64,000 nucleotides of DNA from Mucilaginibacter yixingensis (GTDB taxonomy: Bacteria > Bacteroidota > Bacteroidia > Sphingobacteriales > Sphingobacteriaceae): contig NZ_CP160205.1 in the NCBI RefSeq assembly GCF_041080815.1, forward strand, positions 372,001 through 436,000. Reading direction: 5' to 3'. The notes below the pieces were generated by a model, which saw only the letters and a list, made by a program, of their open reading frames with translations, had not been told where the DNA came from and made no database searches. The position numbers and the translations under genes are program-made. Shown one piece after another: positions 30,621-39,823 of the stretch (positions are counted from its first letter, which is position 1; every line of letters begins with the position of its first letter).

Positions 30621-33600
30621 TTGCGCCAGGCCTTGCTGGATGCTGCGGCAAATGGCAGTGCGGAGAAGGATTATATTGTTTTTAATTTGCCGGATGTGAG
30701 CGAGGCGGGGAGGACGATAACAATCTCTACTAATTTGCCTTATGTTTCTTCAAATATAGTAATTGACGCTACAACTCAACCCGGCACAGCTTTTGGGCGG
30801 AGCAACGCGAAAGTTATTTTGCAGCCGGATTCTCCTACTAAAATAATTTATGGACTAATGCTAGTGAATACCAAAGGGGTAGAACTCTATGGTTTTTATA
30901 TCCGTGATTTTAACGCCAAAATAGAAGAGTATAAGTATACTGCCGGTATATTTATGGAGAACAGCGAAGATGTACAAATAGGAGCATTTGGTAAAAATAA
31001 CGTGTTTTCACATAATTACTCTTCTATCGCAAATACTGCATCTCCATTAAAAAGCGGCGGAGGGTTAACCTTGAGTGTGAACAATCTGAAAGTTTATGCC
31101 AATATTTTTGGTTTTGAACCTGACGGGAAAACCGCAAGAAATTACGATAATTTTCAAAGCTTTGACAATATCTATCTCAATTGTTGGCAAGGAAATATTG
31201 AGATCGGTGGCAATGATATTTCTCAGCGGAATTTTTTCGGATACGGTGCTACTATAATTAATTATGGAACACAGCCCAATAACATAGCCACGATAACTAT
31301 AAAAAATAATTACTTTAATTATGATATCGATGGTTTGCCCAAGCCCCGGACCGGAGGTCCTAACAAAGGCTCTGCATCTTCAATAAAAGTTGCACTGGAT
31401 TATGGTCAAGATGATAGTTTTTTTTACCCTTATACAGTTAATGTAACTAATAACAAGATGGTCTATCCGTCTGATATATATATAGGACTGATATCTGGAG
31501 ATCTTAATTTTAAAGGTAATATTATTGCAAATGAGCTTGGGAGCGCGGAAAATTATGGTACCCACGTTCAGTTAAAATCAAAAGCAAATATCCTTATCGG
31601 TGGAGAAAATATCGGTGAGGGAAACAGTATCTATAACCAGCCATTATGGTTGTATTCCACGAAATCAGTTGAGCTTCATCGTAATAGCTTGTTTTGTGTT
31701 GGCGATACATTTGGTCCCTGGCTTTATACGGCTCCCAATATTGGTCAGCCCGTTCTACCAGAAATATCCATAATTCAAATAACACCCACAACAATATCTG
31801 GCAAGGCTACACCTCTTTCAAAAATTGAGGTGTTTGACGATGGTGGCTGCATGCGTTGCGAACCCTATACCTATATTACAACAACTACTGCTGACGCTAA
31901 TGGCAATTGGAGTTGTAATGGCTCAATAAGTAACGGTGCAATTGCATCTGCAACAATTAATGGTTTTACTTCTTATTTCACAAAGGCAGCTTGGTACGAA
32001 GGTGGCAAAAAGATACATTATTCATGTACAGAGGGGGGATCGGTAAAAAGTACGGTAATTCACAACGGCACTTATGAATGGAGGGATCCGGCTGGCAATA
32101 TAATAGGAACCACTCCCGAAATTACCGGGCTAACTCCCGGTAATTACACATTAAAAGTGCTTAACGGAATAAGTTGCTCATCTCAAATCTACACTTTTAG
32201 GATTATTGACTCAAAGCCAATTCTTAATGAGTCTGATAAACATATTGTACAGCCATCGTGCAATATTAAAGGTTCAATAACCGGTTTGTCTCTGGTTAAC
32301 ACTGATGCAACCAATGATGCCTATTATCAGGGCCAATTCAATATTTATACTTATAAATGGGTTGACGCTACAGGAAGTGTAAAAAGTAATACGATAGATC
32401 TGACCAATGCAGATGCCGGAACATATCAGTTGCAGATTACATACAACCAAGGATGTACTACCACATTTGGTCCTTTTGTATTAACAAACAGCACCGGCCC
32501 ATCTCTCAATCAAACCACCGCCATCATCACCCCAACACCCTGCGGCCAAAGCACAGGCAGCATTACCGGCATAATTCCAACGGGAACCGGTAACCTCAGA
32601 TACAGCTGGAAAAATGGGCAAGGTAACGAGGTAGCCACTACTAAAGATTTGACGGGGCAACCAGCCGGTGTTTATACGCTTACGCTAACTGATGATACCC
32701 AATGCGGCCCGGTTAGCACAACCGCCATCCCTATTCCAGAAACCAATGGTATCACCTTAAATGATAATGGCATAGCAACCAGCCCAGATTGTGCCGGAGG
32801 TAAGAGCAGTATCACGGGTATTACAGTAACCGGAGCCACCAATTACCAATGGATAAACACCACACAAAGCCGCACATACTCGTCGGCAACGCCTGATATT
32901 ACAGATTTACCGCCGGGTACCTATCACCTGATGGCTTTTAACGGCAATGGCTGCAGCAAAATCAGTAAAGATTATATAATTACTGCGGCCGGCAACACCG
33001 AGAACTATGGCGGCCTTACCAAGGTGCTAACCCCTGCCACTTGCGGACAAAACAACGGCATTATTGAAGCCATTTTTATGCCGAACAACCAGCCTATGGT
33101 AACACCCAAATCGGTACGCTGGGTGCAGAAAAGTACCGGAATAGAGGTAGGGCACAGCATGAAGCTGGAGGGGATTGATGCGGGCACGTACTCGCTTTAC
33201 GCAACGGGCCAAAATGGCTGCGAGCGTTTTTTAATAGACTACAGCATTACACGCACACCCGGCATCAGCGTGAGCGGAGGCAGCGTGACGGATGATAATT
33301 GCAATAGCGGCAGCGGCAGCATCTCAGGTGTTTCGGTAAGTGGCGGTATTGCATCAAGTGTGCAGTGGACTGATGCATCGGGCAAAACGGTTGGCACACA
33401 ATTAGATTTAACAGGCGTATATGCCGGTACATACCTGTTAAAAGTTACCGGCAGCGGCTGTTCGGTGCCTTTACCATTTACGGTGGGTAATGCTGATGGC
33501 TTTATCGCGGCCCCAGCAGCAAACAACCTGCAACTTTGCAGTGCAGGCGATGCGCTGCTTACTGCCGGCTATCCGGCCACAGGCTCCGGTTATCGTTTGT

Positions 33601-34016
33601 ATAGCGATGCTGTGAGCACTACTCTGCTTGATCAGCAAACCTCGGGCAAGTTCAAGATCAGAGTATCGGCAGATCGCAGTTACTACGTATCGCGTTATAA
33701 AGGCAATTGTGAAAGTGCGCGTACTGAAATAAAAGTGAGCCTGGGTATAGGAGCGCTAACCATTGCCAACGCCTTTACGCCCAACGGCGATGGTGTGAAT
33801 GATACCTGGGCAATAAAAGGGGCAGAGGCTTACCCTAACGGTACAGTACAGGTATTTACCCGTGGCGGCGATAAGATTTTTGAATCAAAAGGCTATGCCC
33901 ACCCGTTTGATGGTAGCTACAATGGGCAGCCGCTACCATCGGGTACGTATTATTATATCATCAACTTTAATACTAGTTGCGGGTTGCTCTCGGGCAGCCT
34001 TACTATTATCCGTTAG
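30621..34016 (+). CDS. Large secreted adhesin-like protein with gliding motility-associated C-terminal domain (T9SS type B signal)
   Basis: The open frame has 1131 residues from a TTG codon and lacks a signal peptide because of the frameshift described at 30514. Residues 1-370 look like a right-handed parallel beta-helix (repeated short N/G/I strands such as [17 protein letters not shown]). The middle contains several repeats of about 80-90 residues with the pattern 'C.gg..GSI.GI...G...Y.W....G......L.gl.aG.YtL.v'. The C-terminus is a CHU_C/TIGR04131 domain ([20 protein letters not shown] ... [10 protein letters not shown]), the type B sorting signal for type IX secretion. Its 3' end overlaps pdxJ (convergent) by 11 nt. 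The function is probably surface adhesion or gliding. Confidence 0.88.
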   Translation: MRQALLDAAANGSAEKDYIVFNLPDVSEAGRTITISTNLPYVSSNIVIDATTQPGTAFGRSNAKVILQPDSPTKIIYGLMLVNTKGVELYGFYIRDFNAKIEEYKYTAGIFMENSEDVQIGAFGKNNVFSHNYSSIANTASPLKSGGGLTLSVNNLKVYANIFGFEPDGKTARNYDNFQSFDNIYLNCWQGNIEIGGNDISQRNFFGYGATIINYGTQPNNIATITIKNNYFNYDIDGLPKPRTGGPNKGSASSIKVALDYGQDDSFFYPYTVNVTNNKMVYPSDIYIGLISGDLNFKGNIIANELGSAENYGTHVQLKSKANILIGGENIGEGNSIYNQPLWLYSTKSVELHRNSLFCVGDTFGPWLYTAPNIGQPVLPEISIIQITPTTISGKATPLSKIEVFDDGGCMRCEPYTYITTTTADANGNWSCNGSISNGAIASATINGFTSYFTKAAWYEGGKKIHYSCTEGGSVKSTVIHNGTYEWRDPAGNIIGTTPEITGLTPGNYTLKVLNGISCSSQIYTFRIIDSKPILNESDKHIVQPSCNIKGSITGLSLVNTDATNDAYYQGQFNIYTYKWVDATGSVKSNTIDLTNADAGTYQLQITYNQGCTTTFGPFVLTNSTGPSLNQTTAIITPTPCGQSTGSITGIIPTGTGNLRYSWKNGQGNEVATTKDLTGQPAGVYTLTLTDDTQCGPVSTTAIPIPETNGITLNDNGIATSPDCAGGKSSITGITVTGATNYQWINTTQSRTYSSATPDITDLPPGTYHLMAFNGNGCSKISKDYIITAAGNTENYGGLTKVLTPATCGQNNGIIEAIFMPNNQPMVTPKSVRWVQKSTGIEVGHSMKLEGIDAGTYSLYATGQNGCERFLIDYSITRTPGISVSGGSVTDDNCNSGSGSISGVSVSGGIASSVQWTDASGKTVGTQLDLTGVYAGTYLLKVTGSGCSVPLPFTVGNADGFIAAPAANNLQLCSAGDALLTAGYPATGSGYRLYSDAVSTTLLDQQTSGKFKIRVSADRSYYVSRYKGNCESARTEIKVSLGIGALTIANAFTPNGDGVNDTWAIKGAEAYPNGTVQVFTRGGDKIFESKGYAHPFDGSYNGQPLPSGTYYYIINFNTSCGLLSGSLTIIR

Positions 34017-34728
34017 TTAGTTGGCGCAGATACATTTGCACGGTGTTTTCCAGTCCGTAGTACAAGGCATCGCAAACAAGGGCATGGCCGATGCTTACCT
34101 CTAACAGACCTGGGATATTGTCTGAAAAATATTTCAGATTGTGCAGGTCAAGATCGTGCCCGGCGTTAAGGCCCAGACCCAGTTGCTGCGCCAGTTGTGC
34201 GCTTTGCAGGTAAGGCGCCAGGGCCAGCTCTTTGCCCTGATGAAAGTGCGATGCATAGCCTTCGGTATACAGCTCAATACGGTCGGTACCGGTATGGGCC
34301 GCGCCTTCCACCATTTTCAGATCAGGGTCTACAAAGATGGATACGCGGATGCCGGCCTTTTTAAAAGTGCTGATCATATCGGTCAGGTAGTTACGATACT
34401 CAATGGTATCCCAGCCGTGGTTGCTGGTTAACTGGCCCTCCGCATCGGGTACCAGTGTTACTTGCTCTGGCTTAACATCCAGCACCAGATCTATAAATTT
34501 TTGCTCCTGACAGTTGCCCTCGATATTGAACTCGGTAGTCACAATCTTTTTCAGATCATAAACATCGGCATAACGGATGTGGCGTTCATCCGGTCGCGGG
34601 TGTACGGTAATGCCCTGCGCGCCGAAGCGTTCGCAATCTTTAGCAACCTGAACCAGATCCGGATTATTGCCCCCGCGCGAATTACGCAGCGTAGCTATTT
34701 TATTGATGTTTACTGATAGACGTGTCAT
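34006..34728 (-). CDS. pdxJ: Pyridoxine 5'-phosphate synthase
   Basis: PdxJ condenses 1-deoxy-xylulose 5-phosphate with 3-amino-2-oxopropyl phosphate to make pyridoxine 5'-phosphate. The 240-residue TIM barrel starts [20 protein letters not shown], with the catalytic-site block [12 protein letters not shown] (about 41), EGNCQ (about 72) and [11 protein letters not shown] near residue 193. The PdxA-like protein encoded at 49575 belongs to a catabolic subgroup and may not be its pathway partner. The start codon lies 7 nt from a TAnnTTTG box. Confidence 0.95.
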   Translation of the reverse strand: MTRLSVNINKIATLRNSRGGNNPDLVQVAKDCERFGAQGITVHPRPDERHIRYADVYDLKKIVTTEFNIEGNCQEQKFIDLVLDVKPEQVTLVPDAEGQLTSNHGWDTIEYRNYLTDMISTFKKAGIRVSIFVDPDLKMVEGAAHTGTDRIELYTEGYASHFHQGKELALAPYLQSAQLAQQLGLGLNAGHDLDLHNLKYFSDNIPGLLEVSIGHALVCDALYYGLENTVQMYLRQLTNG

Positions 34729-34735
34729 AGTGAAG

Positions 34736-34743
34736 CAAATATA
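34736..34743 (-). promoter_or_regulatory. -7 promoter box of pdxJ
   Basis: TATATTTG on the minus strand is an exact TAnnTTTG match, 7 nt from the pdxJ ATG. No correctly spaced TTG was found. Confidence 0.45.
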
Positions 34744-34854
34744 GCTGATGTGTCAATAAGTAAATGTGTGGATGTGTAAATGGTTTTAAGAAGATGACAT
34801 CTGTTGCAGAATTGGTAAATTCGGGATGTTATGTTTATTTGTTATTGAAGACCT

Positions 34855-34949
34855 TGTCATTGCGAGGAACGAAGCAATCTCGTCGCATGCTATAGGATCA
34901 GCATGGCCGAAAGTCTTATGACGAGATTGCTTCGTTCCTCGCAATGACA
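34855..34949. repeat. Family B inverted repeat (copy 2)
   Basis: TGTCATTGCGAGGAACGAAG plus CAATCTCGTC (34855-34884) faces its exact reverse complement (34920-34949) around about 35 nt. The right arm supplies an ATG (34944) in frame with the next gene, which is probably not its real start. Confidence 0.9.
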
Positions 34950-34964
34950 AATGTGAATTTACCG

Positions 34965-35951
34965 ATGCAAAAGCTTAAATATTTATATGTACTCATCGCG
35001 CTCTTCGCCATCAGCGGAGCGCAGGCTCAAACCGTTTACCGTAACATTAACAATTACCAGGTTTACTTTGGCTGGGCGCGCCATTATCCGCAGGATTATA
35101 TAATACTGCGCCGATTTGAAAGTCAGGGTAAAGCTTACTTGCTGATGGTGAACCCCATCACCATGCAAACCTATGTGAACGATGCAGATTTTTATCAGAT
35201 CAAACCGATGACGCTAGCTGAGGCGCGCAAGTTTTTTAAGAGTACGCCTTACCAGAAAGCCTTGCGTAAAGCCGAAAGCCAGTCGGTTAATATACAAGAT
35301 GCTGGGATTGAACGCGGGATGCCTCAGGAAACGGGTATCAGTTTGACGGCTGATCTTTGCCCGTCACACCGGCCGCTGGACCGGGCGATCTTTACCGATA
35401 TGATCAAGGCTTTTCAGCAGGTTGAAAAACCTGTGCCTATTGCGCTATCTATCACCGGCACCTGGATGAACCGGCACCAGCGCGACCTGGAATGGCTCAA
35501 ACAAATGGAAGCAGACCGCGAGATTACCATTACCTGGATCAATCACTCTTACAATCATCGCGTTAGCAAAACGCTGCCGCTTAAAGAGAATTTTTTATTA
35601 GAGGCCGGTACCGATATTAATTATGAGGTACTGCAAACCGAAAAAGATATGCTGGCCAATGGACTGCAGCCGTCGGTATTCTTCCGCTTTCCGGGTTTGG
35701 TATCAGACCAGCAACTGGTAAACCGGATTACAGACTTTGGTCTTATCCCCATCGGTACGGATGCATGGCTGGCCAAAGGGCAACAACCACAGGCGGGCAG
35801 CATTGTGCTGATTCACGGTAACGGCAATGAGCCCGTTGGGGTGAATGATTTTATCAGTCTGCTCAAATCAAAAGCACAGTCTATAGCCAAAAAACAATGG
35901 CTGCTTTATGATTTGCGGGAGAGTGTGGATGAGGAGTTCAGTTCACAATAA
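34965..35951 (+). CDS. Secreted polysaccharide deacetylase-like protein with an extra N-terminal module
   Basis: NodB-fold enzymes remove acetyl groups from polysaccharides or peptidoglycan. The C-terminal part (from about residue 120) has a degenerate motif 1 (LTADLCPSH, with D-L-C in place of D-D), the metal-binding HSYNH motif 2, FRFPG motif 3 and LIHGNG near the end. The start at 34965 gives a good signal peptide (MQKLKYLYVLIALFAISGAQ). An ATG seven codons upstream lies inside a family B repeat. The N-terminal module (about 20-110) contains DADFYQIKPMTLAEARKFF and STPYQKAL, which resembles the core of the paralogues at 19465 and 19931. Confidence 0.82.
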   Translation: MQKLKYLYVLIALFAISGAQAQTVYRNINNYQVYFGWARHYPQDYIILRRFESQGKAYLLMVNPITMQTYVNDADFYQIKPMTLAEARKFFKSTPYQKALRKAESQSVNIQDAGIERGMPQETGISLTADLCPSHRPLDRAIFTDMIKAFQQVEKPVPIALSITGTWMNRHQRDLEWLKQMEADREITITWINHSYNHRVSKTLPLKENFLLEAGTDINYEVLQTEKDMLANGLQPSVFFRFPGLVSDQQLVNRITDFGLIPIGTDAWLAKGQQPQAGSIVLIHGNGNEPVGVNDFISLLKSKAQSIAKKQWLLYDLRESVDEEFSSQ

Positions 35952-36002
35952 AACCCCATGTCATTTCGAAGAAGCTGCGGTGGGAATGCGTAGCTATAAA
36001 GA

Positions 36003-36081
36003 AGGGTGTCATGTTGAGCGCTGTCGAAACATGTGCGTGGGCCTTCCCGCGCCCTTCGACAAAGCTCAGGATGACACCCTC
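36003..36081. repeat. Family D repeat (orientation 1), preceded by a partial family E end
   Basis: AGGGTGTCATGTTGAGCGCT plus GTCGAAAC, a G/C-rich loop (GTGGGCCTTCCCGCGCCC) and TTCGACAAAGCTCAGGATGA plus CACCCT. The full element, including the loop, is found in the opposite orientation at 44821-44898. A CATGTCATTTCGAAGAAG stretch just upstream (35957-35974) resembles one end of family E. Confidence 0.85.
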
Positions 36082-36104
36082 GCTCGTTTTATCAGTCACT
36101 TAGC

Positions 36105-38645
36105 TTACAGTCTAAACTGCAGCGTAACCCTTGTTGCAAAGTTTGACGGCGGTACGCCTGCTTCGTCCACATGATCACGGTGGGTTACACGGTGCAGGAA
36201 ATCAACACGGAGGAATTTAAAAATGTTCTCTAAGCCATAACCTAACTCCACATATGGCGTGCCTTCCAGGTTACGTGTAGGGCGACGGTTAGACGGGCGA
36301 CCGCCATTGGCGTCGCTCAGGCTGCCGTCTAATACGTTCAGATCGGCCACGGTACGTACATTTAATGAGCGCAGCAGCGGAATACTGTTGGTAATTAAAC
36401 CTTCCATGTGTTGGGTATAATTAAGGGCCACATAGCGGTCGCTCACGTATTCCAGGAAACGCATGGTGTTAAAGTTATAGCGGTGATTCTCCAGCATAGG
36501 AGATGGCAAGCTGGACGGAATATAACCACCGGTAAGCGAATACTCACCTTTGCCAAAAATGCCCATGTGGATTTTCTGAGTGATGTTGGCCGCTATCTTA
36601 TCATAATCAAAATCGCCGCCGGTTACGCCTTTAAAGCCATGGGTGTAGCGTATGGTAATGACAGGGTTATCGGTACCTCCGCCCAGCGCAATGCGCTTGT
36701 TAACCTGTGCCGATTGCAGCAGCCTGCGGCCCGGTTGCCATTGCAGCTCTGTAATGGCTTCGGCTACCTGGTAGTTGCGGTAATGCAGCCCGTCTATGGG
36801 GCTGATATAATCGAAATTATAAAGCGGATCAAAAGTACGACGGTCAGTAGTAAGCTTGGCCGTTAGGTTGGGGGCTACGTCGGTTTGTACATAAGCGCGC
36901 AATTCGTTCTGCTGAAAGGGGCCGCGGCGCAGCAGGTTGCCGTTGCGGATGGAAGCTTTGAATATATTATTGCTTTTGCTGAAGTTTTCAAATTGGTAGC
37001 CGGTTTGTCCCAAATCTCGGGTGAAAGAGATGCCGGCTTCTGTCCATGGTTTGCGGGAAAAGATGTAATCTACTGATCCATTAAAGTTCCATTTTCTATC
37101 GCGGAAGCCATAGGCTACATAGCCGCCCAAAATTAAATTTTCGCTAAAGTAACGGTTGCTAATTCCGCCTAGTCGCAGCACGCTGCCCTGCACATCGTTA
37201 TAGCTGTAAGTATACAGATATGGTCCAAAGCTAAACTTACTGTTACCCGGGCGATAGTAGCCATTAATGAGCATGGCGGCAATGTCTGCGTAGGTGCGCA
37301 CAATAGGCAGGTTTTTTACGGTGTCAATCATCTTGTACACCTTTTTATCAACGTCGGTTAATGGCTCAGGGCGGTTAGTGGTCCAATAGCTTTCGTCTTT
37401 ATTGGTTACATCGTTGGCCATGGTTAAGGGCTCTTTGAAAACCTCTGGCGGGTATATTTTATTTACCACGATGTTTTTATTAGAGATATAGAATTTACCC
37501 AAAAAGCCCGACCATTTTGGGTTGATGTTAGAAACATGCACAGTGATGCGGGTTTTCTCAGGCAGCCAGCTGCTGGTACCCTCAGGCTGTGTCATTTGCT
37601 CCTGGATCCTGATCTTGTTCAGAAAATCAAGGTTGGCATCGGGCGTAACAGATACATCCATGCGATAAAGCGCATAGTTGTCATGACTGATCCACATGGT
37701 GCCCACAAAAGAAAGATCATGCGAGCGTTTAGGCTTAAACTCCAGACGGTAGTAATCCTTGCCGTCAATTTTCACGTCGCGCTCGGCCAGGTCATAGTTG
37801 TAGAGCATCTTCCAGCTATCGGTAATTGGCGACATAAAGTCTTTATTTGCCAGGCGGATGTAATTGCGATAAAAGTTGTACTGCTGCAAGCTGCTGCCCA
37901 CAATTTGCGATATCAGTGTTTCATCCTCAATGCCCACTCCGCTCATTTTGGTGCGTTTAACCACTTCGGCTTTCTGATCGGGATTTGTCTGATGATAGTA
38001 GTCTGATACGGTTTCAGACATAAACACCGGCAGTACAGGGGTGCCATCTTCACCGGCAATTTTCTGCAGGCTGTCCATCAGCGGTAAAATCTGGCGCATT
38101 AGTTTGCGCTTTTTCATCTTGTCGCTAATGTTGGTTACAGAAAGTTCCAGGCGGCTATAGCTTTCGTATTGGTAGCTTTTCAGTTTGTCTGGATCGTTCT
38201 CGGCTTTATGCTTTACCACGTTGGCCATAATTTCCCACGCCGGGTTAACGTAGCTTTTAGGAGTAATATTTACCTGGGCCAGCATCTTATTATCAGATGC
38301 CAGCTGGAAATCAACCGTGGCCGGATTGGCTTTAGGAAGGAGTTTCTGTGTTGTTTTATAACCTACGTAGGTAGCAAAAATGCTATCGCCAGCCGCTGCA
38401 GGAGCAGCAAGATGGTAAATGCCCGAGAAATCTGTCGACGCCGCTTTATGTGAGTGCCCGGGTACTTTAACAAACACCGTGACGTAGGGCAAGGGCTCGC
38501 CCGTCTCAGAGTCGGTTATTTTGCCCGAGATGTTTTTTACAGATTGTGCAGCCGATGAAACAGTCATTACACACACACAAATTACACACCAAATGGGGAA
38601 TAAAATCCCCAAACGGTTAACGCTATGGCAGGCACGTACTCGCAT
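36105..38645 (-). CDS. DUF5686 outer-membrane protein with carboxypeptidase-like regulatory domain
   Basis: The protein of about 846 residues starts at ATG 38645; a TTG two codons earlier is less likely. It has a long signal peptide ending VSSAAQ. A CarbopepD_reg-like beta-sandwich follows (ISGKITDSETGEPLPYVTVF, about residues 40-115), then the DUF5686 region (KHKAENDPDKLKSYQYESYS; MLYNYDLAERDVKIDGKDYY). The last ~350 residues look like a beta-barrel (alternating aromatic strands, ending in TRVTLQFRL with a C-terminal aromatic-x-L pattern). It probably sits in the outer membrane; its role is unknown. It is monocistronic. Confidence 0.88.
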   Translation of the reverse strand: MRVRACHSVNRLGILFPIWCVICVCVMTVSSAAQSVKNISGKITDSETGEPLPYVTVFVKVPGHSHKAASTDFSGIYHLAAPAAAGDSIFATYVGYKTTQKLLPKANPATVDFQLASDNKMLAQVNITPKSYVNPAWEIMANVVKHKAENDPDKLKSYQYESYSRLELSVTNISDKMKKRKLMRQILPLMDSLQKIAGEDGTPVLPVFMSETVSDYYHQTNPDQKAEVVKRTKMSGVGIEDETLISQIVGSSLQQYNFYRNYIRLANKDFMSPITDSWKMLYNYDLAERDVKIDGKDYYRLEFKPKRSHDLSFVGTMWISHDNYALYRMDVSVTPDANLDFLNKIRIQEQMTQPEGTSSWLPEKTRITVHVSNINPKWSGFLGKFYISNKNIVVNKIYPPEVFKEPLTMANDVTNKDESYWTTNRPEPLTDVDKKVYKMIDTVKNLPIVRTYADIAAMLINGYYRPGNSKFSFGPYLYTYSYNDVQGSVLRLGGISNRYFSENLILGGYVAYGFRDRKWNFNGSVDYIFSRKPWTEAGISFTRDLGQTGYQFENFSKSNNIFKASIRNGNLLRRGPFQQNELRAYVQTDVAPNLTAKLTTDRRTFDPLYNFDYISPIDGLHYRNYQVAEAITELQWQPGRRLLQSAQVNKRIALGGGTDNPVITIRYTHGFKGVTGGDFDYDKIAANITQKIHMGIFGKGEYSLTGGYIPSSLPSPMLENHRYNFNTMRFLEYVSDRYVALNYTQHMEGLITNSIPLLRSLNVRTVADLNVLDGSLSDANGGRPSNRRPTRNLEGTPYVELGYGLENIFKFLRVDFLHRVTHRDHVDEAGVPPSNFATRVTLQFRL

Positions 38646-38826
38646 TATCAAAGTTTACTAAGGGTTATTGTTCCTGTTCCACAGAACAACTGTCTGAAAT
38701 TACATTAAAAAGATGACATTTTTGAAAATATTGTAACCTTTAATCAATATCGGCAGTCCATTTTGTGAAATTATCAATAATAGTCATTCAACTTTCATGC
38801 CTCGTCATGGTAAAACAGGCTATTTA

Positions 38827-38856
38827 TTGTATAGACGCTGCTAAAAATTAAATTTG
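38827..38856 (+). promoter_or_regulatory. Promoter of the SDR gene (TTG-N19-TAAATTTG)
   Basis: TTG at 38827-38829 and TAAATTTG at 38849-38856 are spaced by 19 bp, a complete Bacteroidota promoter. Only 4 nt lie between the -7 box and the ATG at 38861, so the expected transcription start falls on or next to the start codon. Confidence 0.75.
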
Positions 38857-38860
38857 CCTT

Positions 38861-39613
38861 ATGAGCAAAACATATTTGATCAGCGGAGCAGGCAGCGGCA
38901 TTGGTCGCGCTATTGCCCAGCAACTGGCCGACGATGGCCACCAATGCATTTTACTGGGACGCAATGCCGATAACCTGAACGATACCCTGATATCGCTGGA
39001 TCGTGCACATCACCAGATGCTGATTGCCGACATTCGCGACAAACAGCAACTGGCCGACGCGGCACAACAAATAGCTGATCTGACCCTGGATGGCATCATC
39101 GCCAACTCTGGCATTGGTGGCGAAAACCAATGGGGTAAAGCCGATCGATGGAATGAGATTGTGGATACTAACCTAACCGGCACCTATAATTTTGTCAATA
39201 CTTTTTTGCCCCTGCTACAGGCCTCAACCTCGGCAGAGCGACATATTCTGATCACCTCATCTGTGCTGGCACGCCTGGGTGTGGCCAATTACTCGGCTTA
39301 CTGTGCTTCTAAGGCGGGGTTGCTGGGTTTGATGCGCTCGTGGGCAGTACAGTATGCACCCGATGATATACTGGTAAACGCCATTTGCCCCGGTTGGGTA
39401 GATACCGAAATGTCTGAACAAGGCATGCAAGGTATTGCCGATGGATTGGGCATCAGCAAAAAGGAGTTTTATGATATGGCGATGCAAAGCGTACCACTGC
39501 GCCGCATGAGTCAACCGAAGGAGATTGCCGGCCTGGTAGCCTACCTGCTCGGCCAGCGCGCGATGACAGGGCAAGCCATTGATATGAATGGTGGCGCGGT
39601 GATGAACTCGTAA
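38861..39613 (+). CDS. SDR family oxidoreductase (FabG-like)
   Basis: The 250-residue classical SDR has SGAGSGIGRAI (cofactor binding, residues 8-18), the IIANSGIGG segment (NAG-like), the catalytic YSAYCASKAG (Y-x3-K) and ICPGWVDTEM. It closes with ITGQ.id.nGG-type AMTGQAIDMNGGAV. It reduces or oxidises a carbonyl/hydroxyl group with NAD(P)H, for example a 3-oxoacyl thioester; the substrate is not known. A full promoter lies 4 nt before the ATG. Confidence 0.9.
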   Translation: MSKTYLISGAGSGIGRAIAQQLADDGHQCILLGRNADNLNDTLISLDRAHHQMLIADIRDKQQLADAAQQIADLTLDGIIANSGIGGENQWGKADRWNEIVDTNLTGTYNFVNTFLPLLQASTSAERHILITSSVLARLGVANYSAYCASKAGLLGLMRSWAVQYAPDDILVNAICPGWVDTEMSEQGMQGIADGLGISKKEFYDMAMQSVPLRRMSQPKEIAGLVAYLLGQRAMTGQAIDMNGGAVMNS

Positions 39614-39630
39614 GGGAAGATTACCGTATT

Positions 39631-39764
39631 GTCATTTCGAACGGAGCGTAGCGCAGAGAGAAATCTTGTACGACATGCACGTTTGCCCATTTTATGGCAT
39701 GTCGCACGTACAAGATTTCTCCTCACGACAACGCTCAACCCGACCTCTGTTCGTTCGAAATGAC
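39631..39764. repeat. Family E inverted repeat (copy 1)
   Basis: The outer ends GTCATTTCGAACGGAG and TTCGTTCGAAATGAC, and the inner parts GAAATCTTGTACGACATGC and GCATGTCGCACGTACAAGAT plus TTCTC, pair over about 134 nt with unpaired stretches. Related copies: 49409-49496 and a partial end near 35957. Confidence 0.8.
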
Positions 39765-39771
39765 ATGGGGT

Positions 39772-39808
39772 AAACGAGAAACGGCCCGAATAGGGCCGTT
39801 TCTCGTTT
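39772..39808 (-). terminator. Bidirectional hairpin terminator between the SDR and ABC transporter genes
   Basis: Sixteen-base perfect arms (AAACGAGAAACGGCCC and its complement) surround a 5-nt loop between two convergent genes. The A/T ends suit termination from both sides. Confidence 0.8.
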
Positions 39809-39823
39809 AAATATTCATTAATA

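Noticed and set aside
34944..34964. ATG at 34944 as start of the deacetylase-like protein
   Set aside because: It lies inside a family B repeat and would put seven polar residues before the signal peptide.
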